Source: Kribbella italica
GTDB lineage: Bacteria; Actinomycetota; Actinomycetes; Propionibacteriales; Kribbellaceae
Assembly (NCBI RefSeq): GCF_014205135.1
Contig: NZ_JACHMY010000001.1
Coordinates: forward strand, 6,448,001 to 6,512,000
DNA length: 64,000 bases
Reading direction: 5' to 3'
The notes under the pieces were generated by a model. The model was not told the DNA's origin. It ran no database searches and was given only the letters and a program-made list of their open reading frames with translations. Shown here one piece after another: positions 1 through 8,761 of this stretch (position 1 is its first letter; every line of letters starts with the position of its first letter). A program made the translations under genes and the position numbers.

Positions 1-1854
1 GCCGGGGAGGCCGATGGTCGGTGGGTCGGTCGGGTCGCCGGTCGGATCACCTGTCGGGTCGCCCGTCGGATCGCCGGTGGGGGTGTCCGTCGGGGAGTTG
101 GTCGGCTGGGGCGGGCCGGCGATACGGATGATCACCTTGGTGCCTTTTGCGACACTCGTGCCCGGCGCGACGCTCTGCGAGACGACCGTGCCCTCGGGCT
201 GGTTGGAGCCGGGCGGAGCATTCTCGTAACCGACCGTCAGACCGGCTGCTTTCAGTGCGTTCGCCGCGTCGTCCTGGTTCTGCTTGCTGACGTCCGGGAC
301 CTGGACCTTGACCGACCCGCTGGACACCGTCAGCGTGAACTCCTGGCCGCTCGGGTACTTACCGCTCGGGTCCGGGTTCAGGCCCAGCACGGTGTCCTTC
401 GGCGCCTCGTCGTCGGTCCGGTTGACCTTCTCGGCGACCTTGAACTTGCCCGGTGAGTCTTCCAGGATGTCCGTCGCGTCCTGCAAGGACTTGCCCTTGA
501 CGTCCGGCACCGCGAACGACGTAGGCCCGCTGGACACCACCACCGACACCGTCGAACCCTTGTCCGCCATCGTGGCGGCCGCCGGGGTCTGGCTGACGAT
601 CTGCCCTCGCGGGACGGTCGGGTTGGCCGCGCCGGTCGACGTCACCTTGAGCTCCTGCGCCGCGAGCAGCGCGGTCGCCTGGTCGACGGTCTTGCCCTTC
701 ACGTCCGGCACCGCGACCTGGGTGACCTCCGGCGTACCGCCGCCGTTGTTGTCCTTGTTCCCGTTGTTGATCAGCACGTAGACCAGCACCGCCACCGCGA
801 CGATCGCAAGGCCGAGCAGGAAGTACGCGAGCCCGCGATTACGCCGGGCGCGCGCCGCCTCGGCCTCGTCCATGCCGTCGTCCGGCGGAAGCAGGTCGTC
901 GGACTGGGTCTGCCGGTACGCCTGGGTCGCCGCCTGCGGCGCCACCGCCGTGGCGGCCATCGCGCGGGTCTCCCCGACCGCTGCCATCGGCGCGGTCACC
1001 TGCTGGCCGGCGAGCACCCGGTGGATGTCCTGGCGCATCTCCGACGCGCTCTGGTAGCGCTCCTCGCGGCTCTTGGCCAGCGCCTTCAGCACGACCGCGT
1101 CGACCTCCGGCGGGATGTCGGGGTCGAACGAGGACGGCGGGACCGGCTGCTCCCGGACGTGCTGGTAGGCCACCGAGACCGGGGACTCGCCGACGAACGG
1201 CGGCCGGCCGGTGAGCAGTTCGTACAGCAGGCAGCCGGTCGAGTACAGGTCGGAGCGGGCGTCCACGGTCTCGCCGCGGGCCTGCTCGGGCGACAGGTAC
1301 TGCGCGGTGCCGATCACGGCCGCGGTCTGGGTCATGTCCGAGGTGGTGTCGGCGACCGCGCGGGCGATGCCGAAGTCCATCACCTTGACCTGGCCCTGCG
1401 GGGTCAGCATCACGTTGCCGGGCTTGATGTCGCGGTGCACGATTCCGGCCCGGTGGCTGTAGTCGAGCGCCTCGAGCACGCCGGAGGTGATCTCCAGGGC
1501 GCGCTCGGGCATGATCTTGCGGCCCTCGCGGATCAGGTCCCGCAGCGTCTTGCCGGTGACCAGCTCCATCACGATGTACGGGATGGTGATGCCGGAGCCG
1601 TTCGGGTCCGGTTCCTCGCCGGTGTCGTAGACCGACACGATGGTCGGGTGGTTCAGCGAGGCCGCCGACTGCGCCTCGCGCCGGAACCTGGCCTGGAAGG
1701 TGGAGTCACTGGCCAGGTCCACCCGGAGCCGCTTGATCGCGACGGACCGGCCGAGCCGGTTGTCGACGCCCCTGCGGACGTCGGCCATACCTCCCCGTCC
1801 CAGCGGTTCGCCTTCCTCGTAGCGCCCGCCGACGAGACGTGCCTGCGATGTCAT
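1..1854 (-). CDS. pknB: Serine/threonine protein kinase PknB with PASTA domains (3' end cut by window)
   Basis: Membrane Ser/Thr kinase that couples muropeptide or lipid II sensing to control of peptidoglycan synthesis. The cytosolic kinase domain covers about residues 1-275: glycine-rich loop near 19-23, catalytic AIK lysine K41, HRDIKPGN at 140-147 and DFG at 160-162. A juxtamembrane linker is followed by one membrane helix (about 341-363) and three extracellular PASTA repeats starting near 380, 444 and 513. The ORF ends in a Pro/Thr/Asp/Gly tail still open at the window edge, so the stop lies outside. The ATG at 1854 is chosen because GGAAGG sits 7 nt upstream. It is the last gene of fhaA-fhaB-pstP-rodA-pbpA-pknB, 127 bp after pbpA. 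The order matches the mycobacterial and Streptomyces locus, so identity is very secure. Confidence 0.97.
   Translation of the reverse strand, partial: MTSQARLVGGRYEEGEPLGRGGMADVRRGVDNRLGRSVAIKRLRVDLASDSTFQARFRREAQSAASLNHPTIVSVYDTGEEPDPNGSGITIPYIVMELVTGKTLRDLIREGRKIMPERALEITSGVLEALDYSHRAGIVHRDIKPGNVMLTPQGQVKVMDFGIARAVADTTSDMTQTAAVIGTAQYLSPEQARGETVDARSDLYSTGCLLYELLTGRPPFVGESPVSVAYQHVREQPVPPSSFDPDIPPEVDAVVLKALAKSREERYQSASEMRQDIHRVLAGQQVTAPMAAVGETRAMAATAVAPQAATQAYRQTQSDDLLPPDDGMDEAEAARARRNRGLAYFLLGLAIVAVAVLVYVLINNGNKDNNGGGTPEVTQVAVPDVKGKTVDQATALLAAQELKVTSTGAANPTVPRGQIVSQTPAAATMADKGSTVSVVVSSGPTSFAVPDVKGKSLQDATDILEDSPGKFKVAEKVNRTDDEAPKDTVLGLNPDPSGKYPSGQEFTLTVSSGSVKVQVPDVSKQNQDDAANALKAAGLTVGYENAPPGSNQPEGTVVSQSVAPGTSVAKGTKVIIRIAGPPQPTNSPTDTPTGDPTGDPTGDPTGDPTDPPTIGLPG
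29..76 (-). repeat. 12-bp tandem repeat coding for the PknB extracellular tail
   Basis: Four consecutive 12-bp units of the form GTCGGRTCRCCN lie at 29-40, 41-52, 53-64 and 65-76, with degenerate copies on both sides. Read on the minus strand they encode a GDPT repeat at the extreme C terminus of PknB, outside the membrane. Such a repeat can change copy number without a frameshift. Confidence 0.85.
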
Positions 1855-1981
1855 TGCTCTGCCTTCCAACCTGCGCGGATCGTTCCTGGCCACAACACGT
1901 ACTTCCCGCCCACCGTAGCCAAAGCCACGAGCGGACCCCCGCTGGTTCGACACACCGTGACGGCATCATTTCGCATCGTCG

Positions 1982-3433
1982 TCACCTGCCCAACACCGCC
2001 TCCATGACGCTCTTGGCGATCGGCGCGGCGAGTTTGCCGCCGGCGATGTCGTCGCGCGGGACGTTCGCGTCCTCGATCATCACCGCGACCGCGACCTGCG
2101 GGTCCTCGGCCGGGGCGAAGGCCGTGAACCAGGCGAACGGCGGCCGGTCCTTGGCGGTCTGCGCCGTACCGGTCTTGCCGGCCACCTGGACACCGCCGAT
2201 CCGGCCCGGCTTGCCGGTGCCGTTCTCGACCACGTCGACCATCATCTGGGTCAGCTGGCTCGCGACCTCCGGCGTGACCGCCTGGTGCAGCGACTCCGGC
2301 TTGGTCTCCGAGACCGTCTTCAGGTCCGCGGTCCGGACGCTCTCCACCAGGTACGGCTTCATCACGTCGCCCTTGTTCGCGATGCCGGCCGCCACCATCG
2401 CCATCTGCAGCGGCGTGGCCTGGACGTCGAACTGGCCGATCGCCGACTGGGCGGTCTGCGGCGGGTTCGGGTCGGCGGGGAACTGGCTGGCGACCGCGCC
2501 CAGCTCGGGCAGCTGCCGCTCGCCGAAGCCGAACTTCTCCGCCTGCTCGCGCAGCGCGTCCGCGCCGAGCTCCAGGCCGACCGAGCCGAAGGCGGTGTTG
2601 CACGAGTTCCGCAGCGCGACCGTCAGCGTGGCGTTGTCGCTGCCGCCACAGTTGAGCTTGTTCTCGTTCATCAGCGGGGTCGTGGTCTGCGGCAGCGGGA
2701 GCTGGGCGGGCGACCGGACCTTGGTGTCCGGGTTGTACCGGCCGCTGGACAGTGCCGCCGCCGTGGTCACCAGCTTGAACGTCGACCCCGGCGGGAACAG
2801 CTCGCGGGCGGCCCGGTTCGACATCGGCTTGTTCGGGTCCTCGGTGAACTTCTTCCAGGACGCGCCGACCTTGTTCAGGTCGTGGGAGGCCAGCTCGTTC
2901 GGGTCGTACGACGGCCGCGAGACCAGCGCCAGGATCTTGCCGGTCTTCGGGTCGATCGCGACCGCGGCACCCTTCTTGCCGGCCAGCCCCCGGTACGCCG
3001 CCATCTGGGCCTTGGCGTTCAGCGTCAGCGAGACGGCCGCCCCCTGCTGGTCGCGGTTGGTGATCACGTCCACCACCCGGCGGAAGGCCAGCGACGGGTC
3101 GGAGCCGTTCAGCTGGGAGTTCTGGTTCAGCTCGATGCCGAGCCGGCCGTACAGGAACGAGTAGTAGCCGGTCACCGGCGCGTACTCGGGCCCGGCGGTG
3201 TACGTGCGCAGGAACTTGTACTGGTCGTTGGACTCCTTGGACTCCGCGATCGGGATGTTGCCGATCAGGATCGGGCCGCGGTCGATCGAGAACTGCGCGT
3301 CGCGGACCCGCCGGTTGTCGTTGCGGCCGTTGATGTCGTTCGCCTTGAACGCCTGCAGGTACGTCGAGTTCGCCATCAGGGCGAGCATCAGGACGATCGC
3401 TGCGACGGCGAGCCGCCGGATTGCCGAGTTCAC
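1982..3433 (-). CDS. pbpA: Penicillin-binding protein A (class B transpeptidase)
   Basis: Monofunctional class B PBP that cross-links peptidoglycan, partner of the adjacent RodA-family glycosyltransferase. The 483 residues start with one N-terminal membrane anchor (about 5-22), then a dimerisation domain and a transpeptidase domain with all three active-site motifs: STFK at 217-220 (nucleophile S217), SCN at 277-279 and KTG at 420-422. Size matches mycobacterial PbpA. The start codon overlaps the rodA stop (ATGA), implying translational coupling. The extracellular part of neighbouring PknB and the phosphatase PstP suggest control by phosphorylation, as known for PbpA in mycobacteria. Confidence 0.96.
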   Translation of the reverse strand: MNSAIRRLAVAAIVLMLALMANSTYLQAFKANDINGRNDNRRVRDAQFSIDRGPILIGNIPIAESKESNDQYKFLRTYTAGPEYAPVTGYYSFLYGRLGIELNQNSQLNGSDPSLAFRRVVDVITNRDQQGAAVSLTLNAKAQMAAYRGLAGKKGAAVAIDPKTGKILALVSRPSYDPNELASHDLNKVGASWKKFTEDPNKPMSNRAARELFPPGSTFKLVTTAAALSSGRYNPDTKVRSPAQLPLPQTTTPLMNENKLNCGGSDNATLTVALRNSCNTAFGSVGLELGADALREQAEKFGFGERQLPELGAVASQFPADPNPPQTAQSAIGQFDVQATPLQMAMVAAGIANKGDVMKPYLVESVRTADLKTVSETKPESLHQAVTPEVASQLTQMMVDVVENGTGKPGRIGGVQVAGKTGTAQTAKDRPPFAWFTAFAPAEDPQVAVAVMIEDANVPRDDIAGGKLAAPIAKSVMEAVLGR

Positions 3434-4836
3434 TGCTTCTGCACCGCCATCGCGATCGTCTCGTCGGACACCGGTGCCGCGGGGGTCTGCGGCCGGCGGG
3501 CCTGGTCACTGATCCGCAGCACCAGCGCGATGATCGCCCAGTTGGCGATCAGCGCCGTACCGCCGAGGGCCATGAACGGCGTGGTCAGACCGGTCAGCGG
3601 GATCAGCCCGGTGACGCCGCCGACGATCACGAACACCTGCAGCGCGAACGACATCGCCAGACCGGTCGCGAGCAGCTTGCCGAAGATGTCCCGGCAGCCG
3701 AGCGCGGTCCGCAGACCGCGCTCGATGATGAGGGTGTAGACCAGGATGATCGCGATCAGCCCGGTCAGGCCGAGCTCCTCGCCGAACGAGGAGATGATGA
3801 AGTCGCTTTGGCCGTAGAAGCGCAGCGGCGCGATCTCGGGCCGGCCCTGGCCGAGACCGCGGCCGAGCAGCCCACCCCAGGCTTGGCCCATCAGCGCGGT
3901 GGAAACCTGCCCGCCGACCTCGTGGAACGGGTCGAGCCAGTCCGAGACCCGCTTCTGCACGTGGCTGAAGATCTGCGCGGCGACGAAAGCGCCGCCGGCG
4001 AACAGCAGGCCACCGATGATCAGCCAGCCGGCGCGTTCGGTCGCGACGTACAGCAGGAACAGGAACAGGCCGAAGAACAGCAGCGAGGAGCCGAGGTCCT
4101 TCTCGAAGATCAGCACGCCGAGGCTGACGCCCCAGGCGATCAGGATCGGGCCGAGGTCCCGGGCCCGGGGCAGGTCCAGCCCGAGGAACCGGTGCCCGGC
4201 CAGGGTCAGGACGTCGCGCTTCACCACCAGGTACCCGGCGAAGAAGATCACCAGGCAGAGCTTCGCGAACTCGCCCGGCTGGAACGACATCCCGGCCAGC
4301 CGGATCCAGATCTTGGCGCCGTTGATGTCGGCGCCGAGGCCGGGGACCAGCGGCAGCACCAGCAGGACCAGACCGACCAGGCCGGCGGTGTAGGTGAACG
4401 CCTGCAGGCGGCGGTGGTCCCGGACGACCAGGATCACCACCAGGAACAGGATGATGCCGACCGCCGTCCAGGTGATCTGCTGTGGCGCCGCCGGTCCGCG
4501 CGCCTTGGTGCCGGCCGCCTCGGCGGCCGCTTTCAGGCCGAGGTCGACGCGGTGGATCATCGCGACGCCGAGCCCGTTCAGCAGGACGGCGCAGGGCAGG
4601 ATCACCGGATCGGCGTACGGCGCCCGGTACCGCAGTGCCATGTGCGCGATCAGCGCGAGCAGGCCGATCCCGGCGGCGTAGTACCCGGTGCTGGCCGGGA
4701 CCTTGTTCTGGACGGTCAGGCCGATGTTGACGTAGGCCGCCACCGACACCGCGATCGCGATGATCAGCAGCATCAGCTCCACCCCGCGGCGGGTCCGCGG
4801 GATGATCTGGATGACCGACGTGGACGCGATGCTCAT
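3430..4836 (-). CDS. rodA: FtsW/RodA/SpoVE (SEDS) peptidoglycan glycosyltransferase
   Basis: Polytopic SEDS-family enzyme that polymerises lipid II into glycan strands, working with PbpA. The 468-residue protein is almost wholly hydrophobic, with at least ten predicted membrane helices. It carries the family signature around residues 170-195 (DINGAKIWIR followed by FQPGEFAKL), whose loop lies near the catalytic Asp region of the family. The C-terminal half has the conserved SFGEELGL and GLTTPFMALGG segments. It overlaps pstP upstream and pbpA downstream by 4 nt each (ATGA). The short Pro/Thr-containing C terminus is cytosolic. Identity is secure from both family motifs and synteny. Confidence 0.95.
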   Translation of the reverse strand: MSIASTSVIQIIPRTRRGVELMLLIIAIAVSVAAYVNIGLTVQNKVPASTGYYAAGIGLLALIAHMALRYRAPYADPVILPCAVLLNGLGVAMIHRVDLGLKAAAEAAGTKARGPAAPQQITWTAVGIILFLVVILVVRDHRRLQAFTYTAGLVGLVLLVLPLVPGLGADINGAKIWIRLAGMSFQPGEFAKLCLVIFFAGYLVVKRDVLTLAGHRFLGLDLPRARDLGPILIAWGVSLGVLIFEKDLGSSLLFFGLFLFLLYVATERAGWLIIGGLLFAGGAFVAAQIFSHVQKRVSDWLDPFHEVGGQVSTALMGQAWGGLLGRGLGQGRPEIAPLRFYGQSDFIISSFGEELGLTGLIAIILVYTLIIERGLRTALGCRDIFGKLLATGLAMSFALQVFVIVGGVTGLIPLTGLTTPFMALGGTALIANWAIIALVLRISDQARRPQTPAAPVSDETIAMAVQKQ

Positions 4837-6221
4837 CGGACCCCGTCACAGTTGTCGGGATCGGCCGTGCCGTTGCCGGGTGTCGTCGGGGTGGAGGCGG
4901 GCGTGCTGGCCGGAGGCTTCGGCGGTGTGCTCACCGGCGGCTTGCCGCTGGCCGGCGGCGTGGTCGGCCGCGGCGTCGGGGTGGGAGTCGGCTTCTGCTG
5001 CGCGGCGCACTCGTCGGCGGCGCGCTGCAGCTCGCCGACGATCGCCTGCGCGGCGTCCAGGTCGTCGGCCTGGATGTTGCCCTCGACCTGCTCGCGGTTG
5101 TACGTCGGCAGCTTGTCGACCTGCAGCGTCTTCTGCTCGTAGACCCTGGTCAGCGTGAGGCCCGGGATCTGCTCGTCGACGCCCTTGAAGATCGCCACGT
5201 AGTCGCCGTCGGTGCCGACGTAGTACTGCTTCTGGGTCCAGCTGTAGGCGAACCAGCCGCCGCCGACGACGATCGCCAGGACGACGATCAGGACGCCGAG
5301 CCGGCGCAGCCAGGGGAACCGCTGCGGCGGGCGCGGCGCGTACCGCAGCTCTTCGGGATCGACGGGGCCACCGGACCCGCCTGCGTCGCCGTCCCCGCTC
5401 GCGGCGGTGCGGACGACCATGGTGTGCTCGCCGGCGGTCCCGCCCTGGGCGAGCTCGGCCGCCGCACCGACCAGCTGCGGGCCGGGGCCGCTCGCCGGGT
5501 CGGTCTCGACGACGTCGGCGACGACGCAGGTGACGTTGTCGTTCGAGCCCGCCTCGAGCGCGTGGGTGATCAGGTCGACCACGACCGAGTCCGGCGTACC
5601 GTCGGCCATCGCGGCCGCGATGACGTCGTCGCTGACGTAGTCCGGCAGGCCGTCGCTGCACAGCATCAGCCGGTCGCCGGCCTGGACGTCGAGGATCTGC
5701 AGGTCCGGATCGGAGTCCGGGCGGCCGTCCAGCACCCGGAGGATCAGGTTCCGGTGCGGGTGGGTGAAGGCCTCCTCCTGGGAGATCCGGCCCTCGTCGA
5801 CCAGCGACTGGACGAACGTGTGGTCGTGGCTGAGCTGCTGCAGCCGGCCGTCGCGCATCCGGTAGGCGCGCGAGTCGCCGAGGTGGGCCAGGCCGAGCTG
5901 CTGGCCGTCGAACATCAGCGCGGTCACGGTGGAGCCCATGCCCTCGCGCTCGGGGTCCTCCTCGACCAGCTCCGAGAGCCGCTCGTTGGCGCGGTGCACG
6001 GCCCCGGCCAGCGCCTCGATCATGTCCTCGCCGGTGATCGTCGCGGTGTCGAGCCGGCGGATCACCTGGACGGCGGCCGCGCTGGCCACCTCACCGGCCG
6101 CGGCACCGCCCATTCCGTCGGCGAGCAGCAGCAGGTGCGGTCCGGCGTACGCGGAGTCCTCGTTGTTGCGGCGGACCCGTCCGACGTCGGACAGTGCGGC
6201 GTAGTCGAGCGACAAGGTCAT
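4833..6221 (-). CDS. pstP: PP2C-family Ser/Thr protein phosphatase PstP
   Basis: Reverses phosphorylation by PknB and other Ser/Thr kinases. The cytosolic PP2C domain (about residues 1-240) has the metal-binding motifs: RNNEDS near 18-23, LADGMGG at 33-39, HLGDSRAY, LCSDGLPDYV and SNDNVTCVV. One membrane helix follows at about 305-325, then an extracellular region of about 130 residues with a tail rich in Pro and Thr. The total of 462 residues fits mycobacterial PstP (about 510). It lies 10 bp after fhaB and overlaps rodA by 4 nt. The only departure is the long proline-rich exterior tail, which is poorly conserved in the family. Confidence 0.95.
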   Translation of the reverse strand: MTLSLDYAALSDVGRVRRNNEDSAYAGPHLLLLADGMGGAAAGEVASAAAVQVIRRLDTATITGEDMIEALAGAVHRANERLSELVEEDPEREGMGSTVTALMFDGQQLGLAHLGDSRAYRMRDGRLQQLSHDHTFVQSLVDEGRISQEEAFTHPHRNLILRVLDGRPDSDPDLQILDVQAGDRLMLCSDGLPDYVSDDVIAAAMADGTPDSVVVDLITHALEAGSNDNVTCVVADVVETDPASGPGPQLVGAAAELAQGGTAGEHTMVVRTAASGDGDAGGSGGPVDPEELRYAPRPPQRFPWLRRLGVLIVVLAIVVGGGWFAYSWTQKQYYVGTDGDYVAIFKGVDEQIPGLTLTRVYEQKTLQVDKLPTYNREQVEGNIQADDLDAAQAIVGELQRAADECAAQQKPTPTPTPRPTTPPASGKPPVSTPPKPPASTPASTPTTPGNGTADPDNCDGVR

Positions 6222-6231
6222 GGACTCAGGC

Positions 6232-6714
6232 CTACTTCGCGATGTTCAACGTCGTCCGGCCGATCCGGATCGAGCCGCCGATCTCGGCGGGGACCGGCCG
6301 GGTGACCCGCTGGCCGTCCAGGTAGGTGCCGTTGGTGGAGCCGAGGTCCTCGACCCACCACTGGCCCTCCGACAGGAACAACCGGGAGTGCCGGGTGGAG
6401 GAGTAGTCGTCGTCGAGACGGATCTGGCAGTCCGAGCCGCGGCCGATCACCACGGGCTCCTCGTGCAGGGTCGCGCCGACTCCGGCCTGCGGGCCGTCGG
6501 CGATGGTCACCGAGCCGGGCAGGCCTTTCTTCTTCTTGTTCGGCTTGGCCGGTTTCGGGGTCCGGCCGGGCGCCGCCGCGGCCGGGGCCAGCGCGCGGCT
6601 GTCCACCTTGGCGCCGAACAGGTCCGAGCGGATCACGGACAGCACCGCCAGGACGAACATCCAGAGCAGGGCCAGGAACCCCAGTTTGATCAGGGTCAGC
6701 GTCAGTTCCGACAT
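6232..6714 (-). CDS. fhaB: Membrane-anchored FHA-domain protein FhaB (FipA)
   Basis: Phosphothreonine-binding adaptor in the kinase cluster. At 160 residues, it has an N-terminal membrane segment (about 8-28), a basic linker with a Lys-rich patch near 60-65, and a C-terminal FHA domain with the signature GRGSDCQIRL, SSTRHSRL and LGSTNGTYLDG. Mycobacterial FhaB/FipA has the same length and architecture and links PstP/PknA signalling to cell division. It lies 10 bp downstream of fhaA and 10 bp upstream of pstP. ATG at 6714 follows directly after the fhaA stop region. Confidence 0.93.
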   Translation of the reverse strand: MSELTLTLIKLGFLALLWMFVLAVLSVIRSDLFGAKVDSRALAPAAAAPGRTPKPAKPNKKKKGLPGSVTIADGPQAGVGATLHEEPVVIGRGSDCQIRLDDDYSSTRHSRLFLSEGQWWVEDLGSTNGTYLDGQRVTRPVPAEIGGSIRIGRTTLNIAK

Positions 6715-6724
6715 GGAGTTCCGG

Positions 6725-7549
6725 TCACCACCCGCTGCTCGGCGGCTGGGCGATCGGCTCGTCCGCCAGGCGCAGCGTCATCGTCGTGTTCCCGATCCGC
6801 ACGGTCGATCCGTCGACCAGGTCGGCCTCCGCGGCGCGGCGGCCGTTGACCAGCGTGCCGTTGGTCGAACCCAGGTCGACCAGCACCACCCGGACCCCGC
6901 CGGGGCCTTCCGGCATCAGCCGGATCTCGGCGTGCCTGCGGGAGACACCCGGGTCGTTGATCTGGATGTCCGCGTCGGTACCGCGGCCGAGCACGACGCC
7001 GGGCGGGTTCACCGGGCGGCGGCGGCCGTTCACCTCGAGCATCACCTGCGGGTGACCGCGACGGATCGGCGCCGGTGCCGGGGGCGGCGGGGGCGCGCTC
7101 TGCATCACGGTCTCACCGCCGTACGGCTCGGCGTACGGGTCCGGTGGCGGGGGCGGCTGGGGACGGGAGCGCTGCTGCGTCCCGACCGTCTGGCTGACGA
7201 CGCGGAACTTGCCGGTCGGCAGGTCGTCCTGCTGGGTCAACTCGATCTCGATCGGTCCGGAGAAGGTGTAGCGCTGGATGTCCGCGTGGTCACGGAGTTC
7301 GTTCGCGAGCTCGTGGTTCAGGGTGCGGCCGTAGGCGTTCAGCCGCTCGAAGTCCTCCGGGCCGAGCTCGACGGTGAAGTGGTTCGGGACCAGCCGGCGG
7401 TCCCGGGACAGGATCCGGGCGGTGTTGTCGATCTCCCGCTTGAGTGCGGCGGCGAGCTCGATCGGCTCCACGTCGCCCTTGAACGCACGCGCGAAGACAC
7501 CGCTCACGATGCCCTCCAGGCGCCGTTCGAAGCGCTGCAGCGGTCGCAC
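6725..7549 (-). CDS. fhaA: FHA-domain protein FhaA (DUF3662 + FHA)
   Basis: Cytosolic phosphothreonine-binding protein; in mycobacteria it binds phosphorylated MviN/PknB and restrains peptidoglycan synthesis. The GTG at 7549 is chosen because GGAGGA lies 6-7 nt upstream and the family begins with a sequence like V-RPLQRFERRLEGIV; an in-frame extension to 7978 would run through the tRNA gene and is not credible. The 274 residues hold DUF3662 at about 1-120, a Pro/Tyr-rich linker at about 125-175 and a C-terminal FHA domain with GRGTDADIQI, SRRHAEI and LGSTNGTLVNG. It is the first gene of the operon that ends with pknB. Confidence 0.94.
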   Translation of the reverse strand: MRPLQRFERRLEGIVSGVFARAFKGDVEPIELAAALKREIDNTARILSRDRRLVPNHFTVELGPEDFERLNAYGRTLNHELANELRDHADIQRYTFSGPIEIELTQQDDLPTGKFRVVSQTVGTQQRSRPQPPPPPDPYAEPYGGETVMQSAPPPPPAPAPIRRGHPQVMLEVNGRRRPVNPPGVVLGRGTDADIQINDPGVSRRHAEIRLMPEGPGGVRVVLVDLGSTNGTLVNGRRAAEADLVDGSTVRIGNTTMTLRLADEPIAQPPSSGW

Positions 7550-7794
7550 GCGTCCTCCTCCACGTCGGTCGTCGGCTGGCGCCAGGTCAGCACCAACGAT
7601 CGTGCTTGCCGTCCGGCGCCTTCGACAGGCACGCCGTACGTCGTGGCCTCCGAGCTGGCGGTGGCCACACCCGGTACGACGATCGATCGTATCGGGAGGT
7701 TCGGCCCAACCCGCAATGCAAGAGTCGGTCAGAAGGCATGCTAGTGTTTTCCCTCGGTTGGGGATGGTGCTTCGACAGGCCGGAATCAGCCAGC

Positions 7795-7878
7795 GCGCGG
7801 GTGGCGGAATAGGCAGACGCGCACGGTTCAGGTCCGTGTGCCCGAAAGGGCGTGGGGGTTCAACTCCCCCCTCGCGCA
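7795..7878 (+). tRNA. tRNA-Leu (anticodon CAG)
   Basis: The 84-nt cloverleaf has acceptor stem GCGCGGG (7795-7801) pairing with CTCGCGC (7871-7877) through one G-U, discriminator A at 7878, a D-arm with the TGGCGGAAT start typical of leucine tRNAs, anticodon CAG at 7829-7831 in loop TTCAGGT, a long class II variable arm (CGAAAGGGCG) and a T-arm closed by GGGGG/CCCCC around TTCAACT. CCA is not encoded. It faces away from the fhaA operon. Confidence 0.96.
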
Positions 7879-7890
7879 CAAGCAGTACCG

Positions 7891-7921
7891 AAGTCCCGGT
7901 CTCACCCGACCGGGACTTTTT
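7891..7921 (+). terminator. Intrinsic terminator of the tRNA-Leu transcript
   Basis: A perfect 11-bp stem (7891-7901 with 7908-7918), hexanucleotide loop TCACCC, and a run of five T residues starting inside the 3' arm at 7917. It lies 13 nt after the tRNA, a canonical Rho-independent terminator. Confidence 0.95.
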
Positions 7922-8008
7922 CGTTCGCCCAGATGTTGCCGCAGAATTGGTGTGGGCGTGGCGCGAGAGCTGTGTCACAGCGGCCCTGTGGGCGGGTTAA
8001 CTTCTCGC

Positions 8009-8761
8009 ATGGACGCACTCGAGCTGGCCGGGCTCACCAAGACGTTCGGGACCCAGCGGGCGGTCGACGAGCTGGCGCTGACGGTGCCGAGCGGATCGTT
8101 CTTCGGGATGCTCGGCCCGAACGGCGCCGGCAAGACCACCTCGCTGTCGATGGCGGTCGGGCTGCTCCGGCCGGACAGCGGGACCGCGAAGATCTTCGGC
8201 GTCGACGTCTGGGCCGAGCCGGTCAGGGCCAAGGCGCTGGTCGGCGTACTGCCGGACGGGCTCGGGATGCCGGAGCGGCTGACCGGGCGGGAGGTGCTGA
8301 CCTACCTCGGGCTGCTGCGTGGTCTGGACCGCTCCGAGGTGGAGGCCCGGACCCAGGAGTTGCTGGAGGTCCTGGAGCTCGACCACGAGGACGACAAGCA
8401 GGTGATCGGCTACTCCACCGGCATGCGGAAGAAGCTCGGCCTCGCCGTCGCGCTGCTGCACGCGCCGCGGCTGCTGGTGCTCGACGAGCCGTTCGAGGCG
8501 GTCGACCCGGTGTCGGCCGCAACCATCCGGACGATCCTGAACAGGTTCATCGCCGGCGGTGGATCGGTGGTGATGTCGAGCCACGTGATGGCGCTGGTCG
8601 AGCAGCTCTGCGACCGGGTCGCGGTGGTGGCCGACGGCAAAGTCGTTGCCTCGGGCACCGTTTCGGAGGTGCAGGCGGGCGGGTCGCTGGAGGACGCGTT
8701 CGTCGCGCTGGTCGGTGCGTCCACCCGGGGCGCGGAGGGACTGACGTGGCTGTCGGCCTGA
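8009..8761 (+). CDS. ABC transporter ATP-binding protein (ABC-2 type, CcmA/DrrA-like)
   Basis: Energises the ABC-2 permease encoded next. The 250-residue single nucleotide-binding domain has Walker A GPNGAGKTTS near 35-44, a signature region GYSTGMRKKLGLA and Walker B LLVLDEPFEAVD. The signature STGMR replaces the usual LSGGQ, as seen in DrrA/CcmA-type exporter ATPases. ATG at 8009 is the first codon giving a family-like N terminus; upstream in-frame codons run through the tRNA. The permease gene starts 16 nt before this stop, so the two are translationally coupled. The substrate cannot be told from sequence. Confidence 0.9.
   Translation: MDALELAGLTKTFGTQRAVDELALTVPSGSFFGMLGPNGAGKTTSLSMAVGLLRPDSGTAKIFGVDVWAEPVRAKALVGVLPDGLGMPERLTGREVLTYLGLLRGLDRSEVEARTQELLEVLELDHEDDKQVIGYSTGMRKKLGLAVALLHAPRLLVLDEPFEAVDPVSAATIRTILNRFIAGGGSVVMSSHVMALVEQLCDRVAVVADGKVVASGTVSEVQAGGSLEDAFVALVGASTRGAEGLTWLSA

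Noticed and set aside
1021..2007. Long frames antisense to pknB, pbpA and rodA
   Set aside because: All show the Arg/Gly/Ala/Val composition of out-of-frame GC-rich sequence, while the minus frames carry intact kinase and transpeptidase motifs.
7550..7978. N-terminal extension of FhaA to 417 residues
   Set aside because: The extension would translate the tRNA gene and its terminator in reverse; the GTG at 7549 has a strong ribosome site.
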